7,663 bases of DNA, taken from assembly GCA_018883485.1 (NCBI GenBank), contig VEQB01000104.1, positions 1 through 7,663 on the forward strand, given 5' to 3'. The notes under the pieces are model-generated. The model did no database searches and was not told where the DNA came from. It saw only the letters and a list, made by a program, of their open reading frames with translations. This DNA is from Bacteroidota bacterium. GTDB lineage: Bacteria; Bacteroidota; Bacteroidia; UKL13-3. This document shows, one piece after another, positions 1 to 5,897 of this stretch; position 1 is the first letter of the stretch, and the number at the start of each line of letters is the position of its first letter. The translations under genes were made by a program, and so were the position numbers.

Positions 1-815
1 ATCAAATGCCGCTCCACCGCAGCGGTAAGGGTTGCTTTTACCTTTGCTAAGGCTTCTTCTCTATTTGTTATTTTGTTAGTAAACTGGAAGTTGTTATAAG
101 AACAAAGAGAAAGAGAGTTCGAGAGTTCGAGAGTTCGAGAAATATTACTTACTTTCTCATTCTCTCGTCCTCTCGAACTCTCGTCCTCTAATTTGATAGT
201 AAGGCAAGTTCCTTTAGGAAGCTGTGTGACACCTTTTAAAGTAGTAATAGGCTCCGGCAAGTGACCAAAGGCTAAGAAGTAGATTTGCCAATCGGGATTT
301 TCTTCGAAGCGATTTAGGGCTTTAAAAGCGCGTATTTCGGAAGCAAAATAAAATTTGCCATCTTCAAGGTAATAATATAAAGGCTTAATACCTGCATAAT
401 CTCTAGCTAGGGTAATTTGCTTTTCTTGCGTATCATAAATGGCAAGCGCAAACATGCCATTTAATTTTTCGAACAAGTCATTCCCCCATTGTTTAAAACC
501 ATAGAGAATAACTTCGGTATCCGATTTACTCTTAAAAGTATAGCCTAATGCTTGAAGCTCAACTCTAATCTCTTTAAAATTATATACTTCGCCATTGTAA
601 ACCATTACAAATCGCTCATCGCTGCTATGCATAGGCTGATGTCCATCGGCGCTTAAATCAATAATTGAAAGCCTACAATGGCCTAAAGCAAGCGCACCAG
701 CTACATATACTCCTGCATCATCTGGTCCACCGCGGTGCATAGCATCTCTCATCTTCAAAATATCTTCTTGAAGGCTACTACTAGTTGGATCGAAAATTCC
801 TGCTATGCGACACAT
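1..815 (-). CDS. asnB: Asparagine synthetase B-type glutamine amidotransferase, 5' part (runs off window)
   Basis: The reading frame is open from ATG at 815 to the window edge (271 codons) with no stop. The protein starts Met-Cys-Arg-Ile-Ala-Gly, so Cys2 would be the N-terminal nucleophile of a class II glutaminase after Met removal. Further family motifs are RGGPDD (28-33), GHCRLSIIDLS (45-55), YNGEVYNF (73-80), SDTE (98-101), LNGMFALAIYD and ASEIRA. The usual linker GHLPEPITTLKGVTQLPKG follows. The last visible residues (LTAAVERHL) are the start of the ATP-pyrophosphatase synthetase domain, whose SGGLDSS loop would lie outside. AsnB makes asparagine from aspartate, glutamine and ATP. In polysaccharide loci such enzymes may instead amidate uronic acids (WbpS-like), and this fragment cannot decide between the two. 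Residues about 210-237 are encoded by an inverted octamer repeat and look like an insertion at the domain junction. Confidence 0.93.
   Translation of the reverse strand, partial: MCRIAGIFDPTSSSLQEDILKMRDAMHRGGPDDAGVYVAGALALGHCRLSIIDLSADGHQPMHSSDERFVMVYNGEVYNFKEIRVELQALGYTFKSKSDTEVILYGFKQWGNDLFEKLNGMFALAIYDTQEKQITLARDYAGIKPLYYYLEDGKFYFASEIRAFKALNRFEENPDWQIYFLAFGHLPEPITTLKGVTQLPKGTCLTIKLEDESSRGRENEKVSNISRTLELSNSLSLCSYNNFQFTNKITNREEALAKVKATLTAAVERHL
113..190. repeat. Inverted octamer array (GAGAGTTC type) inside asnB
   Basis: The left arm (113-140) is three perfect copies of GAGAGTTC followed by GAGA. The right arm (162-190) is three octamers in reverse orientation, CTCTCGTC, CTCTCGAA and CTCTCGTC, followed by CTCTA. 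About 20 nt of unrelated sequence (141-160) separates them. The arms can pair as an imperfect stem with mismatches at the same two positions in two of the units. The element is read through in frame by asnB and encodes a Ser/Glu/Arg/Leu-rich stretch (about residues 210-237) between the glutaminase and synthetase domains. It looks like a palindromic element that inserted without breaking the gene. Confidence 0.85.
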
Positions 816-825
816 GGTTTATTTG

Positions 826-909
826 GGACGGTGCGACGGTGCGACTATGCGATTTTGCGACTAATTTTAAAAAGTCTCACAGTCGCATAGTCTCATTGTC
901 GCAAAGTCG
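826..909. repeat. Inverted octamer array (TGCGACT type) between fcl and asnB
   Basis: Four left units (831-862: GTGCGACG, GTGCGACT, ATGCGATT, TTGCGACT) face four right units (873-904: AGTCTCAC, AGTCGCAT, AGTCTCAT, TGTCGCAA) plus AGTCG, across an AT-rich spacer (863-872). The period is exactly 8 bp in both arms. The arms pair over 32 positions with about seven mismatches. It fills most of the 97-nt gap between the fcl stop (913) and the asnB start (815). A transcript leaving fcl would form this hairpin at once, so it could slow or terminate transcription or protect the mRNA end. No clear U-run follows it, so a canonical terminator is not claimed. Confidence 0.8.
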
Positions 910-912
910 TTC

Positions 913-1881
913 CTACATTTTAACTTGTTTATAATTTTCTTGATTTTCTAGGAACCAAGCGTAGGTTGATTTTAGACCTTCTTCCAGGGTAATTTTTGGT
1001 TTCCAGCCAAGGCTCATTAATTTACTGCTGTCCATTAATTTTCTTGGGGTACCATCAGGTTTAGTGCTATCATATCTTATTGAACCAGTATGGCCTACCA
1101 CATCTTGAATAAGGCTGGCTAGTTCGCTTATTTTCAACTCCCTTCCACTTCCAATATTATAAAGGTAATCAGGTAAAGTATTTTCTAAAGCAAATACTAC
1201 TGCTGCTGCTAAATCATCAACATGAAGAAATTCGCGCAATGGCATCCCAGACCCCCATAGTTCTACAGATTCGACAGGCTCATTATAGGCATTCCTACTA
1301 ACTTTAGCTTCATAAAACTTCCTAATCATGGCTGGTAAAACATGAGATGTTTCTAAATCAAAATTATCATGAGAACCATATAAATTGGTAGGCATCAGCG
1401 CTACGTAATCTTTTCCGTAATTCTTACGAACTGCCTCTATTGCCTTTACACCCACAATTTTTGCAATGGCATACCATTCATTTGTTGTTTCTAAAGGACC
1501 TGTAAGTAGATACTCTTCTTTTAGCGGCTGTGGAGCCAATTTTGGATAAATACAAGAACTTCCTAAAAAAATAAATTTATTTGTTTCAAATTCCAATGAA
1601 GAAGAAATCAAATTATTTTGCATTTGAAGATTATCCATTAAGAATGAATAGGGATAGGTTTCATTGGCCAAAATACCACCAACTTTTGCAGCAGCATCTA
1701 TAACTATATCTGGTTTTTGTTCTTTAAAAAAATCTCTCACTGCAATTTGATTACGCAAATCAAGTTCTTTTGAACTTCTTCCAATAATTCTTGTATAACC
1801 TTGGCTCTTTAATAATCGCTCAATGGCCGATCCTACCATTCCTCGGTGACCAGCGATGTATATTTTTGAATTTTTATTCAT
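913..1881 (-). CDS. fcl: GDP-L-fucose synthase
   Basis: This NADPH-dependent 3,5-epimerase/4-reductase converts GDP-4-keto-6-deoxy-D-mannose to GDP-L-fucose in the cytoplasm. At 322 residues it has the usual family length. The extended-SDR cofactor loop is GHRGMVG (11-17). The active site is complete: S108-S109-C110 (GSSCIYP), Y137 and K141 (YAIAK), and H180 in the SHVLPAMIRKF segment. These match Ser107, Cys109, Tyr136, Lys140 and His179 of the E. coli enzyme with an offset of one. Its ATG lies inside the end of gmd (8-nt overlap, ATGAATAA), which suggests translational coupling and equal dosage of the two enzymes. It is followed by an octamer hairpin and asnB. Nothing looks degraded. Confidence 0.97.
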   Translation of the reverse strand: MNKNSKIYIAGHRGMVGSAIERLLKSQGYTRIIGRSSKELDLRNQIAVRDFFKEQKPDIVIDAAAKVGGILANETYPYSFLMDNLQMQNNLISSSLEFETNKFIFLGSSCIYPKLAPQPLKEEYLLTGPLETTNEWYAIAKIVGVKAIEAVRKNYGKDYVALMPTNLYGSHDNFDLETSHVLPAMIRKFYEAKVSRNAYNEPVESVELWGSGMPLREFLHVDDLAAAVVFALENTLPDYLYNIGSGRELKISELASLIQDVVGHTGSIRYDSTKPDGTPRKLMDSSKLMSLGWKPKITLEEGLKSTYAWFLENQENYKQVKM

Positions 1882-3013
1882 GTTGGGCTAAGATATCATG
1901 ACCTGAGTCTTTTAAGAATTTTTCGCGCTGCATAAGGCGCATATCGCTTTTGGCCATATCTTCTACTAGGGCTTTTAAATCGTATTTGGGTTTCCAGCCT
2001 AATTTTGTATTAGATTTTGTTGGGTCACCAATTAACAAATCAACTTCGGTTGGTCTGTAATAACGTTTATCAACAGCCACCACTATATCGCCAATAGCTA
2101 AAGGGCAATGGCTTATTCCTAAACCAGTTAATTTTGCAGCATCTATTGTATTTACTTTACCAATCTCATCGGCCTCAGCTCCTGTAAATTCAATGCCAAT
2201 GCCATATTGAGCAAAACTCATGCGCACAAACTCTCTTACGGTTGTGGTTATCCCTGTAGCAATCACAAAATCTTCGGGTTTATCTTGTTGCAGCATAAGG
2301 TACATAGCCTCTACATAATCTTTGGCATGACCCCAATCTCTCTGGGCGTTTAGGTTACCTAAGTAGAGTTTATCTTGCATACCCAGTGTGATTTTGGCGG
2401 CGGCACGGGTAATTTTGCGAGTAACAAATGTTTCGCCCCGTACAGGGCTTTCGTGGTTAAATAAAATACCATTGCAAGCATACATACCATAAGCTTCGCG
2501 ATAGTTAACCGTAATCCAATAGCCATATAATTTAGCTACGGCATAAGGTGAGCGTGGGTAAAAGGGAGTAGTTTCGCTTTGTGGTACCGCTTGAACTAAA
2601 CCATACAACTCGGAAGTGGAGGCTTGGTAGATACGCGTTTTTTTCTCTAAACCTAATATCCGAATTGCTTCTAAAATTCGCAAGGTTCCAATACCATCGG
2701 CATTGGCAGTATATTCTGGCGTTTCAAAGCTCACATGAACATGGCTCATGGCTGCTAGGTTATAAATTTCATCAGGCTGTGTTTCTTGTATAATACGAAT
2801 AAGGTTGGTGCTGTCTGTTAAATCTCCATAATGCAATTTAAGGTTCACATGCTTTTCATGAGGATCTTGATACAGATGATCTATTCTATCTGTATTAAAT
2901 AAAGAACTACGACGTTTTATGCCATGTACAAAATAACCTTTACTAAGTAATAACTCAGCTAAATAGGCACCATCTTGGCCAGTAATTCCTGTAATTAATG
3001 CAACTTTATTCAT
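1874..3013 (-). CDS. gmd: GDP-mannose 4,6-dehydratase
   Basis: The enzyme dehydrates GDP-D-mannose to GDP-4-keto-6-deoxy-D-mannose, the substrate of the next gene, fcl. It is an extended SDR of 379 residues, normal for the bacterial family. It shows the NADP loop GITGQDG (9-15), the RRSS segment (34-37) typical of GMD, and YGDLTD. The catalytic set is T133 and E135 (STSELYG) with Y157 and K161 (SPYAVAK). NHESPVRGETFVTRKI and the RDWGHAKDYVEAM motif are also present. The start is ATG at 3013 after an A/T-rich leader, only 23 nt after the stop of the regulator gene, so the two are probably co-transcribed. The product could also feed a 4-aminotransferase towards perosamine, but the coupled fcl makes fucose the main expected product. 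Confidence 0.97.
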   Translation of the reverse strand: MNKVALITGITGQDGAYLAELLLSKGYFVHGIKRRSSLFNTDRIDHLYQDPHEKHVNLKLHYGDLTDSTNLIRIIQETQPDEIYNLAAMSHVHVSFETPEYTANADGIGTLRILEAIRILGLEKKTRIYQASTSELYGLVQAVPQSETTPFYPRSPYAVAKLYGYWITVNYREAYGMYACNGILFNHESPVRGETFVTRKITRAAAKITLGMQDKLYLGNLNAQRDWGHAKDYVEAMYLMLQQDKPEDFVIATGITTTVREFVRMSFAQYGIGIEFTGAEADEIGKVNTIDAAKLTGLGISHCPLAIGDIVVAVDKRYYRPTEVDLLIGDPTKSNTKLGWKPKYDLKALVEDMAKSDMRLMQREKFLKDSGHDILAQHE

Positions 3014-3036
3014 TTTTAATTTTTTGTGTTAAAAAC

Positions 3037-3567
3037 CTACTTCTCCCAAAGCATCAAATCATTCTCAGAGATTATCTTGGCTTCCTTTTCTGCAAATTCT
3101 TTTGCATCAAACACCACGAAACGGATTTTCTTATGGATAAATTTTTCTGATTTAGCAATCAACTCAGAGAAATACGCTCTATTTATTTTTCCAACTAAGA
3201 TAAGGTCTATAATTTCTGATTCGTTACCCTGCGCCAAAGAGCCCGTTAGATACACCCGCTCTAAATCCCCTACATTTTCTAAGACTCTTTTCATTAGTTC
3301 ATCCAAGCCGGTTATCTTCATTAAAATAGACTGAATATCAGTAAAAAGCGGATGCTTGGTATTACTTTGAAAAAACTTTTTATTTCCTTTTACAAAACTC
3401 TTTAATAAACCAGCTGCCTCCAACTTATTTAGTTCAACCCTTATGGCATTTGTATTATCGCCTAACTCCGTTTCCAAATTGCGCAAGTAGTCCTGCTTAC
3501 TCGAATTCAAGAAGAATTTGAGTAAAAGTTTTATTCGTGTTTTGGAGGTGATTAGGGCGTCGAGCAA
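3037..3567 (-). CDS. Winged-helix regulator with a degenerate nucleotidyltransferase domain
   Basis: This 176-residue protein has two parts. Residues 1-68 form a winged-helix DNA-binding domain (RIKLLLKFFLN, then the recognition region DNTNAIRVELNKLEAAGLL and a wing GNKKFF). Residues about 100-176 resemble the MNT/polymerase-beta nucleotidyltransferase fold, with GSLAQG (109-114) followed by SEIIDLILVG. Where active enzymes have S-D-x-D, this one has E-I-I-D, so the first metal-binding Asp is absent and catalysis is unlikely. From memory, the same IIDL form recurs in Bacteroidota relatives that sit next to polysaccharide loci, so it is probably a family trait. The role is inferred to be transcriptional control of the locus. 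The start is TTG at 3567, chosen because the family begins MLDxLITSKTRIKLL. No ATG lies upstream before a stop at 3591-3589. The heptamer array begins four bases upstream of this start. Confidence 0.8.
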   Translation of the reverse strand: MLDALITSKTRIKLLLKFFLNSSKQDYLRNLETELGDNTNAIRVELNKLEAAGLLKSFVKGNKKFFQSNTKHPLFTDIQSILMKITGLDELMKRVLENVGDLERVYLTGSLAQGNESEIIDLILVGKINRAYFSELIAKSEKFIHKKIRFVVFDAKEFAEKEAKIISENDLMLWEK

Positions 3568-3570
3568 CTG

Positions 3571-3698
3571 AGTGTTAAGTGTTAAGTTTTAAGTGTTAAG
3601 TGTTAAGTGTTAAGTGTTAAGTGTTAAGTGTTAAGTGTTAAGTTTTAAGTGTTAAGTGTTAAGTGTTAAGTGTTAAGTTTTAAGTTTTAAGTTTTAAG
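3571..3698. repeat. 18-unit perfect heptamer array (GTGTTAA/GTTTTAA)
   Basis: From 3572 to 3697 there are 18 uninterrupted 7-bp units on the plus strand, 13 GTGTTAA and 5 GTTTTAA (units 3, 11, 16, 17 and 18), with no indel and no other substitution. The array fills almost all of the gap between the S23 gene (stop at 3709) and the regulator gene (TTG at 3567). The minus-strand transcript therefore carries tandem TTAACAC/TTAAAAC as the regulator's leader. Copy number in such a perfect tract is likely to vary by slippage. The same unit occurs inverted upstream of the S23 gene. Confidence 0.97.
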
Positions 3699-3708
3699 CT
3701 AAATAACA

Positions 3709-4065
3709 CTATGCTTTGAGGCTTTTTATTAAGCCATAGATCATTTTAGATACTTCTTGGGATTCGAGAATAAGTTTATCAATATGAGGAAACTTTTCTT
3801 CTTTAGTGTAACTTTTCAATAATTCTAATTGTGTTCTGAGTTCAGCGCATGAACCTCGAGACATATATAGAAACCTAATAAAATCAGGATTTGAACCACG
3901 TTCACAACCTTCTGCAATATTAGAAGGAATTGAAATTGCAGACCTTGTAATTTGATCTGCTAAGGGATGAAACTTCGAAAATGTTGTTTGAACAATTGTA
4001 ATAACCTCCTTCACCAAATCCATACTTTTCCTCCAAACCAACAACTCCTCAAACCCCTTGTACAC
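3709..4065 (-). CDS. Four-helix-bundle protein (S23 / 23S rRNA intervening-sequence family)
   Basis: The 118-residue protein matches the TIGR02436/S23 family in length and motifs: FEELLVWRKSMDL at the N-terminus, then QITRSAISIPSNIAEGCERGS, then FIRFLYMSRGSCAELRTQLELL, with a final helix ending GLIKSLK. The family was first found as ORFs in 23S rRNA intervening sequences and is structurally related to Avd, an accessory protein of diversity-generating retroelements. Its biochemical role is unknown, although nucleic-acid binding is often proposed. No rRNA, reverse transcriptase or template repeat is present here. The start is GTG at 4065, which puts the FEELLVWRK motif at the usual distance, and a stop lies seven codons upstream. 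The gene is bracketed by heptamer arrays in opposite orientations, recalling the stem-with-ORF layout of rRNA intervening sequences. Confidence 0.9.
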   Translation of the reverse strand: MYKGFEELLVWRKSMDLVKEVITIVQTTFSKFHPLADQITRSAISIPSNIAEGCERGSNPDFIRFLYMSRGSCAELRTQLELLKSYTKEEKFPHIDKLILESQEVSKMIYGLIKSLKA

Positions 4066-4083
4066 TATAAAAATACTTAGTAC

Positions 4084-4104
4084 TTAAAACTTAACACTTA
4101 AAAC
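4084..4104. repeat. Three inverted heptamer units upstream of the S23 gene
   Basis: TTAAAAC, TTAACAC and TTAAAAC are consecutive and without gaps. They are the reverse complement of the GTKTTAA units found beyond the other end of the S23 gene. In the minus-strand transcript these units can pair with any part of the 18-unit array, closing the S23 gene into a loop of about 360 nt. They end 18 nt before the GTG start and so form its leader. Confidence 0.9.
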
Positions 4105-4143
4105 TATATATAGCTTCGCATCTTCAGTCCCAATCAAAAGGCA

Positions 4144-4192
4144 CCAAAACTTAAAACGCTTTGCTTAAAATTTTTAACTTAAGATTTAAAAC
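4144..4192. repeat. Decayed heptamer array
   Basis: Read in steps of 7 bp from 4144, the sequence gives CCAAAAC, TTAAAAC, GCTTTGC, TTAAAAT, TTTTAAC, TTAAGAT and TTAAAAC. Two units are exact and others are near-matches in register. I interpret it as an eroded extension of the inverted heptamers at 4084-4104. The 39 nt between the two blocks is unrelated and out of register. In an AT-rich spacer some matches may be chance. Confidence 0.5.
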
Positions 4193-4216
4193 TCTTTTCG
4201 AGTAAAAAAAGTACTC
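4187..4216 (-). terminator. Possible weak terminator after the aminotransferase gene
   Basis: On the minus strand the stop at 4273 is followed, about 57 nt on, by GAGTA-(7 nt)-TACTC. A second small stem, ACTC-GAAAA-GAGT, overlaps it and runs into TTTTAAA. Both stems are only 4-5 bp and AT-rich, so termination would be weak. It is the only hairpin-plus-T-run I see separating the acyl/amino-sugar operon from the S23 and gmd part. Confidence 0.3.
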
Positions 4217-4272
4217 AATATTACAGAAGATAAATTACAAAAACAAAAACTTTTTATTAAAACAAAATAATT

Positions 4273-5406
4273 TTATTTCAAAACTTTACCTATTGCCTCC
4301 GCAACTCTATTTAAATCATCATTACTTAGGTTAGAACCACTTGGCAAACAGAGTCCTTGCTCAAAAAGCTTTTCAGATGTACCATCACCATAAAACGGGT
4401 AGTTCTCAAATATTGGTTGTAAGTGCATTGGTTTCCATAATGGCCTACATTCAATATTTTCTTTTTCCAAACTAATTCGAATGTCTTCTCTGGTTTTACC
4501 GCCAGTTTTTATTGGATCAACCAAAATGCAAGTAAGCCATCTATTGGCATTAAAACCTGGCAATTCATTTACAAAAGAAATACCTTCAAGCGGGGCAAAG
4601 CTTTTTTTATAAAACTCAAAGTTGCTTCGTCTTTGGTTTACCCTATCGTTCAAAACCAGCATTTGACCTCTTCCTATGCCAGCACAAATATTGCTCATAC
4701 GGTAGTTATAACCAATTTGTGAGTGTTGGTAATGTGGGGCATTGTCTCTAGCTTGAGTTGCCAAGAATCTTGCCTTATTAATGTATTCTTCGCTTTCCGA
4801 AATCAATGCTCCACCGCCAGAGGTGGTAATAATTTTATTTCCATTAAAAGATAAAACCCCAAGCTGCCCAAAAGTTCCGCAGGCTTTTCCATCAATGCTT
4901 GAACCCAATGCCTCTGCAGCATCTTCTATTACAGGAATTTCAAATCTTGATGCAATTGCCATTATTTCCCCCATTTTGGCAGGAACTCCATATAAATGAA
5001 CTGGAATTATAGCTTTTGGCTTTTGGCCTTTAGCAATAAGCTCTAAAATAGCTTGCTCCAAATACTCTGGACTCATGTTCCAGGTATCTTTTTCGGAATC
5101 TATAAATACGGGAATTGCGCCTTGGTATACAATTGGGTTTGCAGATGCGCTAAATGTAAAGCTCTGGCACAACACAAAATCACCGGGGCCAACACCTAGC
5201 ATAATTAATGATAAATGTATAGCAGAGGTTCCAGAGTTGAGTGCTGCCGCATGTTTGCTGTTTGTGTAGGCTACTAAATCCCGCTCCAATCCATCTACAT
5301 TTGGCCCTAATGGGGCAACCCAATTGGTGTCGAAAGCCTCTTTTACAAATTCTTGCTCTTTGCCTCCCATATGAGGTGAAGAGAGCCATATTTTTGGTTT
5401 AGTCAT
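4273..5406 (-). CDS. PLP-dependent sugar aminotransferase (DegT/DnrJ/EryC1, PglE-like)
   Basis: The 377-residue protein is a complete member of the sugar aminotransferase family, which transfers an amine from glutamate to a 4-keto or 3-keto sugar nucleotide. Motifs are SSPHMGG (9-15) and APLGPNV (31-37), as in Campylobacter PglE. It also has the phosphate-binding SGT (58-60), the PLP-ring segment IEDAAEALGS (160-169, D162 contacting the pyridine nitrogen), and the Schiff-base lysine K191 in SFNGNKI, followed by TTSGGG. The PglE resemblance suggests UDP-4-keto-6-deoxy-GlcNAc as substrate, giving a 4-amino sugar. A GDP-perosamine or 3-amino enzyme cannot be excluded. The ATG at 5406 overlaps the last codons of the acetyltransferase relic upstream. 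The ACPs and reductases of the operon could supply an acyl group for the new amine. Confidence 0.9.
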   Translation of the reverse strand: MTKPKIWLSSPHMGGKEQEFVKEAFDTNWVAPLGPNVDGLERDLVAYTNSKHAAALNSGTSAIHLSLIMLGVGPGDFVLCQSFTFSASANPIVYQGAIPVFIDSEKDTWNMSPEYLEQAILELIAKGQKPKAIIPVHLYGVPAKMGEIMAIASRFEIPVIEDAAEALGSSIDGKACGTFGQLGVLSFNGNKIITTSGGGALISESEEYINKARFLATQARDNAPHYQHSQIGYNYRMSNICAGIGRGQMLVLNDRVNQRRSNFEFYKKSFAPLEGISFVNELPGFNANRWLTCILVDPIKTGGKTREDIRISLEKENIECRPLWKPMHLQPIFENYPFYGDGTSEKLFEQGLCLPSGSNLSNDDLNRVAEAIGKVLK

Positions 5407-5669
5407 AAAATTCTAAAGTTCTAATTATTTTTCTTGGAACATCAACCACCACTATTTAAAAAGGCATATCTTTTGGGGTTACTACTGCGGCTCCAATTGG
5501 CACGCTTCCAGAAATACTCACGTAACACATTAATCACATATAATTTTGCAGGGCAGCAACAGGCCTAAATCTAGGTTCAACCATGCCAAAATCTATAAAC
5601 CATGCGTTTTTATCTACAATAAATTATAGATTATGGAGGTATCAATTATGGCAGGAAATTGCGCTACAA
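5399..5669 (-). pseudogene. Decayed hexapeptide-repeat acetyltransferase, 3' part
   Basis: One frame, read from 5668 to a TAA at 5401-5399, retains the skeleton of a left-handed beta-helix acetyltransferase of the WcaF/PglD kind. It gives CSAISCHN (compare CTGSHD), then VDKNAWF (compare IGKNAWIG), then GSVPIGAAVVTPKDMP, then IVVVDVPRKII (compare IVVGVPAKII). Four in-frame stops interrupt it (5644-5642, 5626-5624, 5536-5534 and 5458-5456), and the 5' half is absent, so no functional enzyme can be made. Its terminal codons overlap the aminotransferase ATG by 8 nt, the same overlap as gmd-fcl, which supports a former coupled gene. It would have acetylated the amino sugar made by the next gene. 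The match rests on motif recognition and is strongest over 5521-5399. Confidence 0.62.
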
Positions 5670-5888
5670 TCAACCTAAAAATTCCAAGATATCACCTACG
5701 GTAACAAATGCCCTAATTTGTTCTCCAGTAAGTTTTTTATTGAAATTTTCATCACATAATACAATGAGTGATAACTTTGCCATAGAGTCGAATTCAGCCA
5801 CAGATGATAATTCTGTTTCAGGCCTCAAAGAACCATTTTCAATGTCAAGAGTTTCTTCGATCAATGCAACTTTTTCTTCGTTTGTCAT
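5670..5888 (-). CDS. Acyl carrier protein (second)
   Basis: This is a 72-residue acidic helical protein of ACP size. The phosphopantetheine attachment site is D34-S35-M36 in AEFDSMAKLSLI, at the start of helix II as expected. It would carry an acyl intermediate as a thioester. It differs clearly from the other ACP of the operon, so the two are not a recent duplication and may serve different partners or chain stages. It begins 9 nt after the upstream reductase stop. Its own stop directly abuts the truncated acetyltransferase relic, so this gene marks the edge of the acyl cassette. Confidence 0.88.
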   Translation of the reverse strand: MTNEEKVALIEETLDIENGSLRPETELSSVAEFDSMAKLSLIVLCDENFNKKLTGEQIRAFVTVGDILEFLG

Positions 5889-5897
5889 ATACTTTTT

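Noticed and set aside
2581..2793. Plus-strand open frames at 2581-2793, 3026-3334, 4781-4999, 5075-5269 and 5659-5901
   Set aside because: They lie opposite well-conserved minus-strand genes with complete motifs, show no recognisable domain themselves, and are best read as antisense shadows.
3014..3070. A Bacteroidota promoter (TTTG…TAnnTTTG) before gmd
   Set aside because: TAGGTTTT and an upstream TTTG are present, but the 15-nt spacing is too short for the consensus and the match lies in the end of the regulator gene.
3571..3698. A CRISPR array
   Set aside because: The units are 7 bp and directly abutting, with no spacers and no cas genes.
3709..4065. A diversity-generating retroelement, because S23 resembles Avd
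   Set aside because: There is no reverse transcriptase and no template/variable repeat pair with adenine-specific changes in the window, and the flanking repeats are simple heptamers.
3709..4065. A true 23S rRNA intervening sequence
   Set aside because: No rRNA sequence flanks the gene. Both neighbours are protein-coding genes of a polysaccharide locus.
5180..5389. A second minus-strand open frame inside the aminotransferase gene
   Set aside because: It is an out-of-frame reading of a conserved coding region (SGT and APLG motifs in the main frame) and resembles nothing known.
4273..5406. GDP-perosamine synthase, using the product of the nearby gmd
   Set aside because: It is possible in principle, but the N-terminal motifs resemble PglE more, fcl is directly coupled to gmd, and the aminotransferase belongs to the separate ACP/SDR operon.
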